Shown in pieces: positions 17,421 through 26,219 of a stretch of 64,000 nucleotides of DNA (position 1 is its first letter; each line of letters begins with the position of its first letter). The stretch comes from CAZFVY01 sp964522665 (lineage in GTDB: Bacteria > Verrucomicrobiota > Verrucomicrobiia > Limisphaerales > CAZFVY01). The stretch spans positions 31,152 through 95,151 of the forward strand of contig CAZFVY010000011.1 in NCBI GenBank assembly GCA_964522665.1. The letters run 5' to 3'. The notes under the pieces are model-generated. The model was not told the DNA's origin and made no database searches. It saw only the letters and a program-made list of their open reading frames with translations. A program made the position numbers and the translations under genes.

Positions 17421-19028
17421 CTAATGCGGCGAAGTGGCTTCCCCGTTCCCTTCGTCGAAGTAGATCGAGTGGCCAATGGTGGTGAAGGTCAGATGCTGGC
17501 GCCAATGAATCGCGGTAGATTCGTTTTTTGCCTCGACGGTTTGGGAACGGGCGGTTGGCGCCGAAAAAACGCCCGTCCGGAGCGCCTCGCCGAGGATGCG
17601 CCCGTCCATGGGTTTCGGCTGCGCGATGCCTAGAATCCAGAGAATTGTGGGAGCGAGGTCGGCGTTCCCGCTCGGCGATTCGTCCACGAAGCCCGGGCGC
17701 AGATCGGGGCCGGCGCCGACCAGCGTGTTGTGCATATCGTAGGGGCTGAGCGATCCGTGAGTGCCTTTGCCGACCTTGCCGGCGTCAGAGGTAATCATAC
17801 CCGGAGCGCCCGTGGCGCTTTTCTCGGGACTCCAGCGCAGGGCGACGAGCAGGTCTGGCGCGTAAGTGGCCTCCGAACGAATCTGCTCGAGGGGGAAGGT
17901 CCCAGGCAGCTTGGTCCGTGAAAAAATAACGCCGGCAAAGTCGGTGGTTTGGAGAAACTCTGTGAGGCGCCGGACCACGGTTTCGTCGTGATCGACCACG
18001 TAAAAAAGATCGCTGCCGCCGAGGCCGACGACAAGGACTTCGCCGGCTTCCGGATCGGACAGTTTTCGCGTCGCGCGAAAACCGGCGTGGCGCAAAATAA
18101 GAGCGATGTCCGGCGCATAGTTGATCGTCGAAAAACCGTGGTCGGAAACGACAAACACGTCGGTTTTGTCGCGCACGTTTTTCGCGTCGAGCGCCGCCAG
18201 TACCGCGCCCAGATTACGGTCGGAGCTTTCCAACGCCGCAAGCGATTTGGTCGAGCCGGGGCCGGAATCGTGCTGCGAGAAGTCAGGATCGCTGAGCCAA
18301 AGGAAACTTAGTTTTGGAACGCCCGTTTTCCAGAGTGATTCGGTGAGTGATTTCGTCGTCCAGGCGTCCTCCTTGACATTGGGGTAGGTGACGTTTGTCG
18401 GGAACTGCTCACCGTCCGTGGCCACGATATCGGCCAGCGCCGACGCGGGCAGGGAGTGGCCCTGGAAAAGGTTGACGGAACCGCGCTCGGCCAGGGAACC
18501 GCGCTGGTTTGAGCGGTCGAGCAGCAGGACGACGGGCTTGGTTCCCGCGACGATCGTCCGTTCGCCAGCCTTTTGAAGTATTTCCGCGAGCGTAGGCGAG
18601 AAAAGATAGTGTCCGTGCGATAACAGATCGCCGCGGCGGATTATCTCGAGATTCTCGGTCGCCGCCGCCTCGAGCCAATTGAGTTCCGGTCGATAGAGCT
18701 TGTTCGCGAGGATACCGGTGTGATCGGGGTACATGCCGGTCGCGAGCGCCGACCCATTGACTTCCGTGGTGCTGACGAAAACGGGGTGATGCCGGTTGAA
18801 GAACACACCTTGGCGGCGGAGTTGATCGAGGTTCGGCGTGTGCTGGGCGGATACAAAATCGGGCCGCATGCCGTCCCAGACGACGACGACGATATGCTCG
18901 GCTTTGCCATGCGTCGATGCGGCGGCGGAGAGCACGGGAATGGAGACGAGCGTGCCGCAGACCAGCGCGGCGATCAGTGAGCGCCGCCAATGTGCCGGCG
19001 AAAAATCAGTCGTATCTTGCATTAACAT
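17421..19028 (-). CDS. Type I phosphodiesterase/nucleotide pyrophosphatase-like exported hydrolase
   Basis: 535 aa with a signal peptide ending near SAAAST. The alkaline-phosphatase-superfamily metal centre is visible: D52 in VVWDGMRPDF, the nucleophilic Thr at 87/88 in STTEVNGSALATG, SDPDFSQHDSG, VVSDHGFST, and the late histidine in GTHGSLSP. These are the two-zinc ligands and nucleophile of nucleotide pyrophosphatase/phosphodiesterases. Likely periplasmic or secreted, scavenging phosphate from diesters or nucleotides. It heads a minus-strand group with the propeller-phosphoesterase and is divergent from the kinase gene at 19270, sharing a 241-bp control region. Confidence 0.87.
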   Translation of the reverse strand: MLMQDTTDFSPAHWRRSLIAALVCGTLVSIPVLSAAASTHGKAEHIVVVVWDGMRPDFVSAQHTPNLDQLRRQGVFFNRHHPVFVSTTEVNGSALATGMYPDHTGILANKLYRPELNWLEAAATENLEIIRRGDLLSHGHYLFSPTLAEILQKAGERTIVAGTKPVVLLLDRSNQRGSLAERGSVNLFQGHSLPASALADIVATDGEQFPTNVTYPNVKEDAWTTKSLTESLWKTGVPKLSFLWLSDPDFSQHDSGPGSTKSLAALESSDRNLGAVLAALDAKNVRDKTDVFVVSDHGFSTINYAPDIALILRHAGFRATRKLSDPEAGEVLVVGLGGSDLFYVVDHDETVVRRLTEFLQTTDFAGVIFSRTKLPGTFPLEQIRSEATYAPDLLVALRWSPEKSATGAPGMITSDAGKVGKGTHGSLSPYDMHNTLVGAGPDLRPGFVDESPSGNADLAPTILWILGIAQPKPMDGRILGEALRTGVFSAPTARSQTVEAKNESTAIHWRQHLTFTTIGHSIYFDEGNGEATSPH

Positions 19029-19181
19029 CGCAGTAACAAAACCAAGTTGAGGCAGGGTCGGTCGAGTCTGCCCGCAGTCCCCGGGGGTTCCTCCGTGAGG
19101 GAAGCTGAACCCCGTCGCGGCGAAAAAATCTCCGGCGGCGCCGGGCTTGTCAATGGAATCCCGAAATGGCGCGGGTTTGTC

Positions 19182-19191
19182 ACGTTAACGT
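19182..19191. promoter_or_regulatory. Perfect 10-bp palindrome in divergent control region
   Basis: ACGTTAACGT, with partly symmetric flanks (GTC before, C after), lies 79 bases before the GTG of the histidine kinase gene and about 155 bases upstream of the divergent phosphodiesterase. It could be an operator. Short palindromes arise by chance, so confidence is low. Confidence 0.2.
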
Positions 19192-19269
19192 CATGCGAAC
19201 GCCGTTCGAGGCGAGCGACCGACGAGCGTCGGACTTGCGGAAAGACGCGACCGAGCGCAAACTGATCGA

Positions 19270-22200
19270 GTGCTCACCCGTCTCGGTCAATCTCGCCCGC
19301 GATTTGGCGCAGCCTGTTTTTGGGCGCTTGCCGCGGCGGCGGCAGTTTGCGCGGCGCCCGTTGACGTAGGCGACTATTCGGTCCAGGTATTGCAAAGCGA
19401 GGACGGACTGCCCCAAAACGCCGTGACGGCGATCGTTCAAACGCATGACGGCTTCTTGTGGATCGGCACCTATGGCGGATTGGTTCGCTTCGACGGGGTT
19501 CAGTTTACGGTCTTCGATGGCGGCAACACGCCGGAATTGCAGAACAGCCGGGTCACAGCTTTGGCCGAGGATCCCTCGGGAACGCTCTGGATCGGGCACG
19601 AAACGGGGGATGTCACCGCTTATCGGTCGGGGCAATTCCGATCGGTCAAACCGACGACGATGCGAGACCGCGAAAGAATCATCGCGATTGCGACGGATCG
19701 TGACGGGGATTCGTGGTTTCTGGGTCAGGGCGGCATCCTGGAGCGCGCTCGCGACGGATACCTCTTGGGGACCGATGGCGCCGAAGTTCAGGTTTCTGGG
19801 GCGGCCAGTCTGGCCGACGATCGCCACGGCGGAGTCTGGGTTCGGCGGGGTGGCGCGATTTGGGCGCTGCGACGGGGCAAGCTGGAGCCGCTGAGATTTA
19901 ACGGTGGGACTGGCGACACGCAGTCGTTCGCGATCGGCGCCAGCGCGGACGGCGGGCTTTGGGCGATCAACCAAGGAAGGATCCGAAAATGGAACGGGGA
20001 ACGCTGGTCAGACGATTGGGGGCCGTGTCCGTGGGGCCAAAGCTCCGTCACGGCCTTGGTCGAGACGGCGCATGGTCAATTGGCGGTGGGAACGCTCGAT
20101 CACGGCTTGTATCTGCTGTCAGCGGGCCGGCCGCCGCTCCATTTCAGCCGGGAAAACGGGCTGCCCCACGACTGGGTTCGGTCGGTTTGCGAGGACCGCG
20201 AGGGCAACCTCTGGGTGGGCGCCGGCAGCAGCGGGCTGGTGGCGTTGCGCCCAGCGCGGGTTCATTCGTTGAATTCTCCGGATCATTGGCAGGGTCGAGC
20301 GGTGCTCTCGATCGTGGCGGCAAAAGCCGGCGGGTTGTGGATCGGAACCGAAGGCGCCGGACTTTATCGATTGCAGGACGGGAAATGGTCTCATTTCGCG
20401 GAGGGCGCGGGCCTCCCGAACTTGTTTGTCTGGTCGGTCGCGGAGGATCGGAAGGGACGTACGTGGGTCGGAACATGGGGCGGGGGATTGCTGAAGCTGG
20501 CGGGTGAGCGCTTTGAACCAGCGCCAGGATTCGAGGACCCGACGGCGTCGGTTACGGCATTTTTGGAACCAACCGAGGGTGATGGCTATTGGGTGGGCAC
20601 CGGCGCGGGACTCTTGCATTACCAGGCGGAGAAGAGCCAGTGGTTTGGCCGGAGCGAAGGATTGGTCGGAGCGGATGTGCGGGTGGTGGCGAGCGATCGT
20701 CAGGGAGTGATTTGGTTCGGCATGGCGGGTGGCGGCTTGGGGCGCCTGGAGGCGGGAAGCGTGCGCCAGTTTCGCAAGCGCTACGGGTTATCGAGTGACT
20801 TCGTGCAGTGTCTGGCGCCGGACGTTGATGGCGCGCTTTGGATTGGGACGGCGGACGGTGGCTTGAATCGCTTGAAGGGGGGGCGATTCAGCGTCGTCGG
20901 GACCGGGCAAGGCCTGCGCAACAACGCCATTTGCCAGCTTGTCGATGACGGGCGGGGCTTTTTCTGGATTGGCTCGCACGGTGGAATCATGCGCGCCGCC
21001 AAGGCGGACTTGAATCGCTGCGCGGACGGTCAGCTCAAGGTGGTCGAGTGCCTGGCCTATGGCCGAAGTGACGGAATGCCGACGCTCGAGTGCTCGGGCG
21101 GGATGCAATCCTCGAGTTGCCGGACGGCCGATGGCCGGCTTTGGTTTGCGACCAGCAAAGGTTTGGTTTCCGTGGACCCGTTAAACGTTGTCACCAACCG
21201 GGTACCGCCGCCGGTGGTCATTGAAACAATATTGGTCGAGGACGAGCCGGTCAAGGCGGACGGCGGGCCTTCCGATCGGCTCCGAATCCCCGCTGGGCGC
21301 CAGCGTTTCGAGTTTCGCTACGCCGGGCTGAGCTTTTCGGCGCCGGAAAAGGTTCTCTACCGGTATCGCTTGGAAGGCTTGGAGACGGAGTGGGTGGAGG
21401 CGGCTACCAAACGCGAGGCCCACTACAGCTATCTGCCCCCCGGCGACTATACGTTCCGCGTGATCGCTTGTAATAATGACGGCGTTTGGAATGAAGCCGG
21501 CGCGACGAAGGCGTTCACCGTGTTACCGTTTTTTTGGCAGACTTGGTGGTTTCGCGCGCTTTCCGGCGCGACCGGCGTGTCGGTGGCCGGAGTCGGCGTT
21601 CTCTACGTCGCGCGGCGCCGGGTGCGGCATGAGTTGGAACGGGCCGAACGTCAGCGGGCCGTCGAGCGGGAACGCGCGCGGATCGCGCAGGATATACACG
21701 ATGATCTGGGCGCCAGCCTGACTCGGATTACGCTTTTGAGCCAGTCGGCCCGCGCTGAGTTGGGAGACCCCGCGCAGGCCGCAGCCGACCTCGACCGAAT
21801 TTACGGGACCGCCCGGGAATTGACCCGCGCGATGGATGAGATTGTGTGGGCGGTGAACCCCCGGCACGACACGCTCGACAGTTTAGCCAGTTATCTTTGC
21901 CGCTTCGCGCAGGATTTTCTCGGCGGCGCGGGCCTGCGTTGCCGGCTCGATGTCCCCGTCCGACTCCCCGCGTGGCCGTTGAGCGCTGAGACGCGGCACA
22001 ATCTCTTCCTGGCGTTCAAGGAGGTTCTGCACAACGCGCTGAAACACGCGGCGGCCTCGGAGGTGAGGGTCTCGCTGAGTCTCGAGCCAGCCGCGTTCGT
22101 GCTTTCCGTCGAGGACAACGGCCGCGGCTTCGCTCCGGCGGAAGTCGCGGCGGGCCTGGCGTCCGGCGCCAATCACGCGTTGAGACGGAATGGATTGACG

Positions 22201-22311
22201 AATCTGCGCGGTCGCCTCGAATCGGTGGGCGGCAGTTGCGAAATCGCGAGCCAACCGGGGCGGGGAACCCGCGTCCGATTCTGCGTCCAAGTCGCTCCAG
22301 CGGCCGGTTAA
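19270..22311 (+). CDS. Two-component regulator propeller sensor histidine kinase
   Basis: 1013 aa from GTG at 19270, giving a signal peptide (AALAAAAAVCAAP region). Residues about 35-640 are periplasmic propeller repeats (FLWIGTYGGLVRFDG, LWIGTEGAGLYRLQDG, IWFGMAGGGLGRLEAG). A Y_Y_Y domain follows (FRYAGLSFSAPEKVLYRYRL, PPGDYTFRVIACNNDG), then a transmembrane helix near 757-780. The HisKA_3 dimerisation segment is ERARIAQDIHDDLGASLTRI with the phosphorylated histidine in DIHDD (about 810), and the HATPase domain ends the protein (VLSVEDNGRGFAPAE). Architecture like polysaccharide-sensing kinases of Bacteroidetes, suggesting a polymer signal. Probably cotranscribed with the regulator 55 bases downstream. 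Confidence 0.93.
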   Translation: MLTRLGQSRPRFGAACFWALAAAAAVCAAPVDVGDYSVQVLQSEDGLPQNAVTAIVQTHDGFLWIGTYGGLVRFDGVQFTVFDGGNTPELQNSRVTALAEDPSGTLWIGHETGDVTAYRSGQFRSVKPTTMRDRERIIAIATDRDGDSWFLGQGGILERARDGYLLGTDGAEVQVSGAASLADDRHGGVWVRRGGAIWALRRGKLEPLRFNGGTGDTQSFAIGASADGGLWAINQGRIRKWNGERWSDDWGPCPWGQSSVTALVETAHGQLAVGTLDHGLYLLSAGRPPLHFSRENGLPHDWVRSVCEDREGNLWVGAGSSGLVALRPARVHSLNSPDHWQGRAVLSIVAAKAGGLWIGTEGAGLYRLQDGKWSHFAEGAGLPNLFVWSVAEDRKGRTWVGTWGGGLLKLAGERFEPAPGFEDPTASVTAFLEPTEGDGYWVGTGAGLLHYQAEKSQWFGRSEGLVGADVRVVASDRQGVIWFGMAGGGLGRLEAGSVRQFRKRYGLSSDFVQCLAPDVDGALWIGTADGGLNRLKGGRFSVVGTGQGLRNNAICQLVDDGRGFFWIGSHGGIMRAAKADLNRCADGQLKVVECLAYGRSDGMPTLECSGGMQSSSCRTADGRLWFATSKGLVSVDPLNVVTNRVPPPVVIETILVEDEPVKADGGPSDRLRIPAGRQRFEFRYAGLSFSAPEKVLYRYRLEGLETEWVEAATKREAHYSYLPPGDYTFRVIACNNDGVWNEAGATKAFTVLPFFWQTWWFRALSGATGVSVAGVGVLYVARRRVRHELERAERQRAVERERARIAQDIHDDLGASLTRITLLSQSARAELGDPAQAAADLDRIYGTARELTRAMDEIVWAVNPRHDTLDSLASYLCRFAQDFLGGAGLRCRLDVPVRLPAWPLSAETRHNLFLAFKEVLHNALKHAAASEVRVSLSLEPAAFVLSVEDNGRGFAPAEVAAGLASGANHALRRNGLTNLRGRLESVGGSCEIASQPGRGTRVRFCVQVAPAAG

Positions 22312-22366
22312 AGGCGCGCCGCGTACCGCTTTCGATCAATGATCGCCTGCTCACGAAATCGCTGTC

Positions 22367-23095
22367 ATGAGAATTGATGACGCCCAACGCCGCGCCGCGG
22401 GGTGTAAGAAGGCGCCGCTCTTGAGCATTCTGGTTTCAATCGTTGAAGATGACGCGCCCGCCCGGGAAATACTGGCGGGTTGGATCAATCGGGAAGCGGG
22501 TTTCAGCTGCCTCAGCGAACATGGCGGGGGCGACACCGCGCTGCCGGGGTTGCCCCAGGAAAAGCCAAGCGTTGTTCTCATGGACATCAACTTACCGGGC
22601 TTGAGCGGGATTGAATGCGTCCGCCGCCTGAAACCGTTGCTGCCGTTGACGCAGTTCGTGATGCTCACCGTCTATGAAGACGCCGACCACATTTTCGACG
22701 CGTTGGCAGCGGGCGCCACGGGGTACCTGCTCAAGCAGACGCGACGCGAGGAACTATTGGACGCCCTTCGCGAGGTCAGCGCGGGCGGATCCCCGATGAC
22801 CAGTAATATCGCGCGCAAAGTGGTCCAGTCCTTTCGTCAATCGCATCCGCCACTGCCCGAGGCGGACGAGCTCTCGCCGCGCGAACATGAAGTCCTGGAT
22901 TTGCTGGCGTCGGGCTACCTTTATAAGGAAATCGCCGATTCAATCGGCATCAGTTTGCCGACCGTCAATACTTACATCCGTCGGATCTACGAAAAACTGC
23001 ACGTCCATTCCCGTTCTCAGGCCGTCGCTCGGTACGCGAATCGACCGCTGCGACCGGCCGCCCAGGCCGAGCGCGAGCGGAAGCAAAATGGCTGA
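22367..23095 (+). CDS. NarL/LuxR-type response regulator
   Basis: 242 aa. The receiver domain (about 22-140) has the acidic pocket VEDD, phosphorylation site D73 in LMDINLP and K123 in YLLKQ. A LuxR helix-turn-helix follows (LSPREHEVLDLLASG, KEIADSIGISLPTVNTYI). The ATG at 22367 gives a 20-residue N-terminal extension relative to usual NarL proteins, so a later start such as the TTG near 22421 is possible. It follows the propeller kinase on the same strand and is its obvious partner; targets may include the adjacent DUF1501 operon, which is inference. A paralog of the regulator at 45259-45885 (shared GIECVRRLK and IARKVVQSF). Confidence 0.92.
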   Translation: MRIDDAQRRAAGCKKAPLLSILVSIVEDDAPAREILAGWINREAGFSCLSEHGGGDTALPGLPQEKPSVVLMDINLPGLSGIECVRRLKPLLPLTQFVMLTVYEDADHIFDALAAGATGYLLKQTRREELLDALREVSAGGSPMTSNIARKVVQSFRQSHPPLPEADELSPREHEVLDLLASGYLYKEIADSIGISLPTVNTYIRRIYEKLHVHSRSQAVARYANRPLRPAAQAERERKQNG

Positions 23096-23543
23096 ACGCG
23101 TCCGGTGTCGTCAGTTTTGACGACATGCGCGAGGAGCGATCGCTCAATAGATTCTGCCGCTGAGAGCCTCTTACAGACCTGTTTTGGTTGCACTGTTTTA
23201 GGCTAACGGACTGTGGCGCTTGGGGGCGCATTCCCAAGCGCCAAGTCGGTCCGCTGGCCGGACGCCAGCCCTCACTCCACCAGTTCCGTTTTCTTCCCTG
23301 GCCACTTTCGAGCAATATTCTCGACGCCGAAGGTTGGCGGACAGCCGTTGGTGGCGTCGGGGCGGTGGGGCGGGAACATTGGCGCGTCCCATTCAGCCGC
23401 AAGCGCCTGAGCGAGGAGGCGGGAACAAAAAAAGCTGAAAATCAATCGAATTCGACGCTTGACATGGCGTCTAAGTAAACGATGATTTTTAATTAGTAGC
23501 CTGAACGTATGCGCTGCCGTAATGGCGCGCGGCTTCTGCTTTT
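23096..23543. other. 448-bp gap with two hairpins and a candidate promoter
   Basis: No gene recognised. TGTCGTCA at 23106-23113 and TGACGACA at 23118-23125 form a perfect 8-bp stem with a 4-base loop, 11 bases after the response regulator stop, and may end that transcript although no T-run follows. A second perfect 10-bp stem, GGCGCTTGGG at 23215-23224 with CCCAAGCGCC at 23233-23242 around an 8-base loop, looks like an extragenic palindrome. The last 85 bases are AT-richer and probably hold the promoter of the next operon. Confidence 0.55.
23459..23487 (+). promoter_or_regulatory. Candidate promoter of the DUF1501-cytochrome operon
   Basis: A consensus TTGACA lies at 23459-23464, followed 17 bases later by ATGATT at 23482-23487 inside an AT-rich patch (GATGATTTTTAATTAG). 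The -35 is perfect; the -10 is a weak match. The ATG of the first operon gene is about 57 bases farther on, a normal leader length. Confidence 0.35.
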
Positions 23544-24881
23544 ATGCTGACGATCTTAGGTCAAAAATCCCGGTTCTGCGATGGGGTATCCCGCCGCAAT
23601 TTTCTGAAGATTGGCGCGCTGGGCCTCGGCGGGATGAGCCTGCCGCAATTGCTTCAGGCCGAAGCGCAATCGGGAATCCGTCAATCGCATAAAGCGGTCA
23701 TCATGATTTTTCTTCCGGGTGGCCCGTCGCACCAGGATATTTTTGATCTGAAAACGGACGCGCCGTTGGAGATTCGGGGCGAGTTCAAGCCGATTAGCAC
23801 GAAAGTTCCGGGCATTCAGATTTGTGAGCACCTGCCGCTGCTGGCGGGGCTGATGGATAAGTTGATCCTCGTGCGGTCGATGGTTGGCGCCTACGGCGAC
23901 CACGACGCGTTCCAGTGTTTGACCGGTCGCACCAACCGCAATCAACCGCCCGGTGGCTGGCCGTGCCTCGGTTCGACGATTGCGAAATTGCAGGGGCCAC
24001 TCAACAAGGCAGTTCCTCCCTTTGTCGGATTGTCTCCGAAGATGGGCCACATGGAGTGGGCGGACGCGGGCAAACCAGGATTTCTCGGAGTGGGCTACGC
24101 GCCCTTCAAGCCGAATGGCGGCGGCACGGACGATCTGGTGCTGAACGGCATCACGTTGGACCGCTTGGCCGATCGGAAGGCGCTGTTGACGGCGTTTGAC
24201 AGCTTCCGCCGGGATACTGACGCGAGCGGGTTGATGGAGGGTTTGGACTCCTTCAATCAGCAGGCGTTCGGCATGTTGACCTCCAGCCGGCTGCTCGAGG
24301 CCTTGGACCTGAGCCGCGAAGACAAACGGGTGGTCGAGCGTTACGGGAAAGGGGATCCCAAAAACCGTGATGACGGCGGGCCGAAACTCATGGAACACTT
24401 TTTGATCGCGCGCCGATTGGTGGAAGCGGGCGCGCGTTGCGTGACGCTGGCGTTCAGCCGGTGGGACCATCACGGGGATAATTTCGGCGCCCTGAAGCAG
24501 GACCTGCCTTTGCTGGATCAAGGCGTTTCCGCGTTGATTGAGGATTTGTATCAACGGGGGTTGGATAAGGATGTTTCGGTGGTGGTTTGGGGCGAATTCG
24601 GGCGGACGCCAGTGATTAATAAAGACGCTGGGCGCGATCATTGGCCACGGGTCTCCTGCGCGCTGTTGGCGGGTGGCGGGATGAAAGCGGGCCAGGTGAT
24701 CGGTTCGACGGATCGTTTGGGAGGCGAAGCGGTTGATCGGCCAGTCCAGTTCGGCGAAGTCTTCGCGACCCTGTATCAAAACCTCGGGATTGATGCCAAT
24801 AAGACGACGGTGCCGGATTTAGCGGGGCGGCCGCATTACCTCGTGGACGGCTTCGCGCCGATGAAAGAGCTGGTCGGCTGA
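23544..24881 (+). CDS. DUF1501 family protein, Tat-exported (copy 1)
   Basis: 445 aa. SRRNFLKIGALGLGGMSLP near residues 17-35 is a twin-arginine signal. The rest matches DUF1501 of the alkaline phosphatase superfamily: FLPGGPSHQDIFDLKTDAP, HLPLLAGLMDKLILVRSM, RWDHHGDN and VVWGEFGRTP. In PVC bacteria DUF1501 genes sit beside DUF1549/DUF1553 or DUF1800 genes; the biochemical role is not settled, though a sulfatase/phosphatase-like fold is expected. First of five genes running the same way to 34898. The next gene, 6 bases downstream, is a clear tandem duplicate. Confidence 0.9.
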   Translation: MLTILGQKSRFCDGVSRRNFLKIGALGLGGMSLPQLLQAEAQSGIRQSHKAVIMIFLPGGPSHQDIFDLKTDAPLEIRGEFKPISTKVPGIQICEHLPLLAGLMDKLILVRSMVGAYGDHDAFQCLTGRTNRNQPPGGWPCLGSTIAKLQGPLNKAVPPFVGLSPKMGHMEWADAGKPGFLGVGYAPFKPNGGGTDDLVLNGITLDRLADRKALLTAFDSFRRDTDASGLMEGLDSFNQQAFGMLTSSRLLEALDLSREDKRVVERYGKGDPKNRDDGGPKLMEHFLIARRLVEAGARCVTLAFSRWDHHGDNFGALKQDLPLLDQGVSALIEDLYQRGLDKDVSVVVWGEFGRTPVINKDAGRDHWPRVSCALLAGGGMKAGQVIGSTDRLGGEAVDRPVQFGEVFATLYQNLGIDANKTTVPDLAGRPHYLVDGFAPMKELVG

Positions 24882-24887
24882 CCCCGT

Positions 24888-26219
24888 ATGCTGACGATAT
24901 TCGGAAAACAGTCTCGGTTCTGTGACGGGGTATCGCGGCGTAATTTCATCAAGATCGGCGCGCTCGGTTTAGGGGGACTGGCCCTGCCGCAATTGTTGGA
25001 GGCGGAGGCGCGGGTGGGGGCGGGGAAATCGAACAAGGCGGTCATCATGATTTATCTTCCTGGCGGTCCGCCGCACCAGGACATGTTTGATCTTAAGCCG
25101 AACGCCCCGCTCGAGATTCGAGGAGAGTTTCAAAGCATTCGCACGAACGTCCCCGGGATCGAGATTTGCGAGCACCTGCCGCTCTTGGCGGGCATGATGG
25201 ATAAGTTTGCCGTCATCCGTTCAATGGTTGGCTCGGACGGCGGGCATGATGATTTTCAGTGTTTAACGGGTCGGTCGTTGGGGCGCCAGCCGCCCGGCGG
25301 TTGGCCGTCCATGGGGTCGGTCATTTCAAAGGTTCTTGGTCCCAGCGAACCGGCGATCCCCTCTTACGTGGATTTGCTGCCGCACATGCAGCATCGCGAA
25401 TACAATGCCGCCGGCCCGGGCTTTCTGGGACCGGCCCACTCGGGCTTTAGTCCGCAGGGCGAGAGTAAATCCGACCTGACGCTCAATGGCATCACCCTGG
25501 ATCGCTTGGCCGACCGCAAGCGCCTGCTCGCGGCTTTCGACGGTTTTCGGCGCGACACCGACGCCTCCGGCCTGATGGAGGGACTCGACGCATTTAATCA
25601 ACAGGCGTTCGGAATGTTGACGTCGAGTAAATTGGTCGAAGCGCTGGACTACCAGCGGGAGGACCAACGTCTGCTCGACCGTTACGGCAAGGGTGATCCC
25701 TCAACCCGGGGCGATGCCGCCGCGCGAATGACGGAGCATTTCTTGATCGCGCGGCGATTGGTGGAGGCCGGGGTGCGTTGCGTCACCGTCGCCGTTGGCT
25801 TTTGGGATTACCACGGAAACAATTTCAAAACCGCCAAGGAAGATATGCCTTATCTTGACCGTGGCCTGAGCGCGCTGGTCTCGGACCTGCATCAACGGGG
25901 CCTGGACAAGGATGTTTCCGTGGTCGTTTGGGGCGAATTTGGACGCTCACCGATCATCAACAAAGACGCGGGGCGCGACCATTGGCCGCAAGTTTCGTTC
26001 GCCCTGTTGGCCGGAGGCGGCATGAAAACAGGGCAGGTGATTGGCGCGACCGACAAGTTCGCGGGCGAGGCGGTTGACCGACCAATTTCGTACCCCGAGG
26101 TCTTCGCCACGCTTTACCACAATTTAGGGATCGATCCGAACAAGGTGACGTTGCCCGACTTGTCTGGGCGCCCGCAATATCTGGTGGACGGCGCTCAGCC
26201 GATCAAAGAGCTGATTTAA
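24888..26219 (+). CDS. DUF1501 family protein, Tat-exported (copy 2)
   Basis: 443 aa, co-linear with the preceding gene from its first residues (MLTIFGKQSRFCDGVSRRNF) to its last, with many shared stretches (LNGITLDRLADRK, DTDASGLMEGLD, FNQQAFGMLTSS, NKDAGRDHWP). The Tat motif is SRRNFIKIGA. One diverged patch lies around the segment that reads GFWDYHGNNFKTAKED here. This is an old in-place duplication and both copies look intact, so they may have partitioned substrates or form a heteromer. The stop codon directly abuts the ATG of the DUF1549 gene. Confidence 0.9.
   Translation: MLTIFGKQSRFCDGVSRRNFIKIGALGLGGLALPQLLEAEARVGAGKSNKAVIMIYLPGGPPHQDMFDLKPNAPLEIRGEFQSIRTNVPGIEICEHLPLLAGMMDKFAVIRSMVGSDGGHDDFQCLTGRSLGRQPPGGWPSMGSVISKVLGPSEPAIPSYVDLLPHMQHREYNAAGPGFLGPAHSGFSPQGESKSDLTLNGITLDRLADRKRLLAAFDGFRRDTDASGLMEGLDAFNQQAFGMLTSSKLVEALDYQREDQRLLDRYGKGDPSTRGDAAARMTEHFLIARRLVEAGVRCVTVAVGFWDYHGNNFKTAKEDMPYLDRGLSALVSDLHQRGLDKDVSVVVWGEFGRSPIINKDAGRDHWPQVSFALLAGGGMKTGQVIGATDKFAGEAVDRPISYPEVFATLYHNLGIDPNKVTLPDLSGRPQYLVDGAQPIKELI

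Noticed and set aside
23544..26219. Duplicate DUF1501 genes as an assembly artefact.
   Set aside because: The copies differ throughout, including in length and in internal segments, so they are real paralogs.
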